From Deltaproteobacteria bacterium (GTDB lineage: Bacteria > SAR324 > JACQKK01), in the NCBI GenBank assembly GCA_029858505.1, contig JAOUEW010000003.1, positions 1-64,000 on the forward strand: a DNA stretch of 64,000 bases, read 5' to 3'. The notes under the pieces are model-generated. The model saw only the letters and a program-made list of their open reading frames with translations. It made no database searches and was not told the DNA's origin. Below are positions 62,576 to 64,000 of the stretch, piece by piece (position 1 is the first letter of the stretch; every line of letters starts with the position of its first letter). Position numbers and translations under genes: made by a program.

Positions 62576-63523
62576 ATGCCACCACTGGTTCTCATGATCG
62601 CAGGCGGATCTGGCGTAGTGGGTCGGCACCTCACTGCCAGGGCCCTGGCCCTGGGCTGGCAGGTGCGGCTGCTCACCCGTCAAGCCAAAGGCAAACCCAC
62701 CGCCTCAGGGGTTACCCTGCACCCCTGGAACCCCACCGCCGCCGCCCAGGGGGACCCCCAAGCCCTGTCCGACATCTCTCAGGCCCTCCATGGCGCCGAC
62801 TTTGTGGTGAACTTGGCCGGAGCCACCCTGGGGGAAGGGCGGTTGAACGCCCGCCTGAAGGAACGCATTCTCCACAGCCGCCTGGCCGCCACCGCCGCCC
62901 TGGGCCGGGCCATGGCCCAATGCCCCCAGCCTCCGCTGGTTTGGGGGCAGGCCTCGGCCAGCGGCTATTTTGGCAACACGGGAGACACCCTCATCACCGA
63001 AGACTCCCCCGCCGGAGACCTGTTCTTAAGCGAGGTCTGCCGCCGCTGGGAAGACGAAGCCGCCCGCTGGGCGGAACGTATTCCCAAACTAAGGCTGTTC
63101 ACCGGGCGCATTGGCTTGGTTCTGGCCAAAGATGCCCCGGCCTGGACCATGCTGGCCCTTCCGATCAAACTTGGCCTGGGGGGGCGCCTGGGCTCTGGGC
63201 GGCAATGGTGGCCCTGGGTGGATGCTGATGACTTGGCCCAAATGTTCTTGTTCGTGTATGGCCGGGCCGAAGACAAGGGCGTGTATAACTTTTGTTCGCC
63301 CCAGCCGGTCCGCCAAATCGATCTGGCCCGGCAAGCCGCGCGGGTGCTGGGCCGCCCCTGCTTTTTTCCCACACCCGCCTGGATACTCAAAACGGTGGTG
63401 GGCCCGGGGGCCGATGAATTGATTTTGCCCAGCTGCAGGCAGGTACCCAAACGGCTGCTGGCGGAAGGGTTCCCCTTTCAACGGGGGGGTGTGGAAGAAG
63501 AAATGGCGTTTCTATTGGGGTAA
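62576..63523 (+). CDS. TIGR01777-family NAD(P)-binding epimerase, 315 aa
   Basis: It is an extended short-chain dehydrogenase. The dinucleotide-binding motif AGGSGVVGRHLTARAL is near residues 9-24. The VVNLAGA strand comes at about 80, and the family-specific LKERILHSRLAAT follows. SGYFGNTGD takes the place of the usual catalytic Tyr region, and PWVDADDLAQMFLFVY and FCSPQPVRQIDLAR follow. This is the pattern of TIGR01777 (YfcH-like) proteins, whose substrate is unknown. No operon partner is close; it is convergent with the VWA gene 6 bases away. Confidence 0.9.
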   Translation: MPPLVLMIAGGSGVVGRHLTARALALGWQVRLLTRQAKGKPTASGVTLHPWNPTAAAQGDPQALSDISQALHGADFVVNLAGATLGEGRLNARLKERILHSRLAATAALGRAMAQCPQPPLVWGQASASGYFGNTGDTLITEDSPAGDLFLSEVCRRWEDEAARWAERIPKLRLFTGRIGLVLAKDAPAWTMLALPIKLGLGGRLGSGRQWWPWVDADDLAQMFLFVYGRAEDKGVYNFCSPQPVRQIDLARQAARVLGRPCFFPTPAWILKTVVGPGADELILPSCRQVPKRLLAEGFPFQRGGVEEEMAFLLG

Positions 63524-63529
63524 AGGTGA

Positions 63530-64000
63530 TTAACCGATTTTCTTGCGGCGGTGTTGAATGTAGTCCACCAGCAAGTACTGGCCCAGGTTAGCGGGGAGAG
63601 AATAAAAAGCCCTCCCCCGATTGACGCGGGTGATGTCTTCCACAAAACGGGTGAGCACCGGGTTGTCATCCAACATAAAGGTATTCAGGGTAATGCCCTC
63701 CCTGGTGCAGGCGGTCACCTCTTGCAGGGTGTCTTTGAGAATATCTGGCGGAATGGAGCCCATGAACCCCGGCCATTGGGCGTTGGTTTGCCCCCCCACA
63801 TGGGTGGCGGTGGGCTGGCCGTCGGTAATGATGATGATCTGGCGGTTGGCGCGCTGATGGCGGGTCATCAACCGACGGGCCATGGCCAACCCTTCCTGCA
63901 GGTTGGTGAAGGGGTCGGCGGGGTCCCAACTGGCATCGGTGAGTTCGTGGGGGGCCAGCAGGCGGGCCCGGGTGGAAAACCCGATGGTGTAGAAGTCATC
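63530..64000 (-). CDS. VWA-domain protein, C-terminal part only (cut by window end)
   Basis: 156 residues remain of a gene that starts beyond the right edge. It reads open from DDFYTIGFSTRARLLAPHEL through TNLQEGLAMARRLM (the Thr-Asn of the third metal contact) and IIIITDGQPTATHVGG (Asp of the metal-ion-dependent site) to IQHRRKKIG. The MIDAS DxSxS motif must lie upstream. A MoxR-type partner could be further right. Not a fragment of the fusion at 33256: the sequence differs. Confidence 0.85.
   Translation of the reverse strand, partial: DDFYTIGFSTRARLLAPHELTDASWDPADPFTNLQEGLAMARRLMTRHQRANRQIIIITDGQPTATHVGGQTNAQWPGFMGSIPPDILKDTLQEVTACTREGITLNTFMLDDNPVLTRFVEDITRVNRGRAFYSLPANLGQYLLVDYIQHRRKKIG

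Overview
The window looks like chromosomal DNA from a flagellated, chemotactic Gram-negative bacterium. The signs are FliM and FliG, a CheA/CheW/CheR/CheB set with two chemoreceptors, outer-membrane beta-barrel proteins with signal peptides, a SPOR-domain protein, a GAF-domain PtsP, and extended PstC/PstA subunits of the kind known from proteobacteria. Coding DNA is GC-rich, while a few intergenic stretches are strikingly AT-rich. The phylum is inferred as Proteobacteria from gene families only. A deep-branching magnetococcus-like lineage would fit the many receptor and cyclic-nucleotide-binding genes, but nothing seen here proves it.

Layout. 0.1-7 kb: two hypothetical genes, then a metallo-beta-lactamase-fold hydrolase, folP, gcvT, a LytR_C-type exported protein and lysA. 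7-12 kb: two tandem cyclic-nucleotide-binding (CNB) paralogues, a 1 kb AT-rich spacer and chemoreceptor 1. 12-19 kb: ptsP-holA, a serine hydrolase and a SPOR protein. 19-24.5 kb: pstC-pstA-pstB-phoU with no pstS. 24.8-31.5 kb: hemerythrin, a CcsA-like membrane protein, an outer-membrane protein, a ribbon-helix-helix regulator, nadA-nadC, a small coiled-coil protein and a methyltransferase. 31.6-40.5 kb: a minus-strand block of fliM, a hypothetical gene, a MotA-like channel, an ExbD/MotB-like partner, fliG, a MoxR-VWA fusion and a lone MoxR; a plus-strand DUF4160/DUF2442 pair splits the two MoxR genes. 41-48 kb: a DUF2238 membrane protein, then a four-gene unit of inactive transglutaminase-7TM protein, ATP-grasp ligase-like protein, periplasmic TPR protein and outer-membrane barrel, closed by a terminator. 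48-59.7 kb: cheR and cheB leftward; an RsbW-like-ATPase/STAS fusion, cheA, cheW and chemoreceptor 2 rightward; then a third CNB gene. 59.8-64 kb: a 20-repeat Sel1 protein, a TIGR01777 epimerase and the C-terminal part of a VWA protein cut by the window edge.

Themes. (1) Motility: the flagellar switch genes enclose a proton-channel pair whose second subunit resembles ExbD/TolR more than MotB, and the FliG has changed torque residues. (2) Signalling: the two receptors are near-identical in long tracts, lie in direct orientation about 45.8 kb apart, and each is near CNB-domain genes. (3) A dispersed palindromic element of about 90-140 bp, with ends like GAGACCTCTGCATNACCC, occurs at least five times between genes. 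(4) An envelope module combines a ligase-like enzyme, a TPR protein and a beta-barrel.

No rRNA, tRNA, CRISPR array, insertion sequence with a transposase, or replication origin was recognised.
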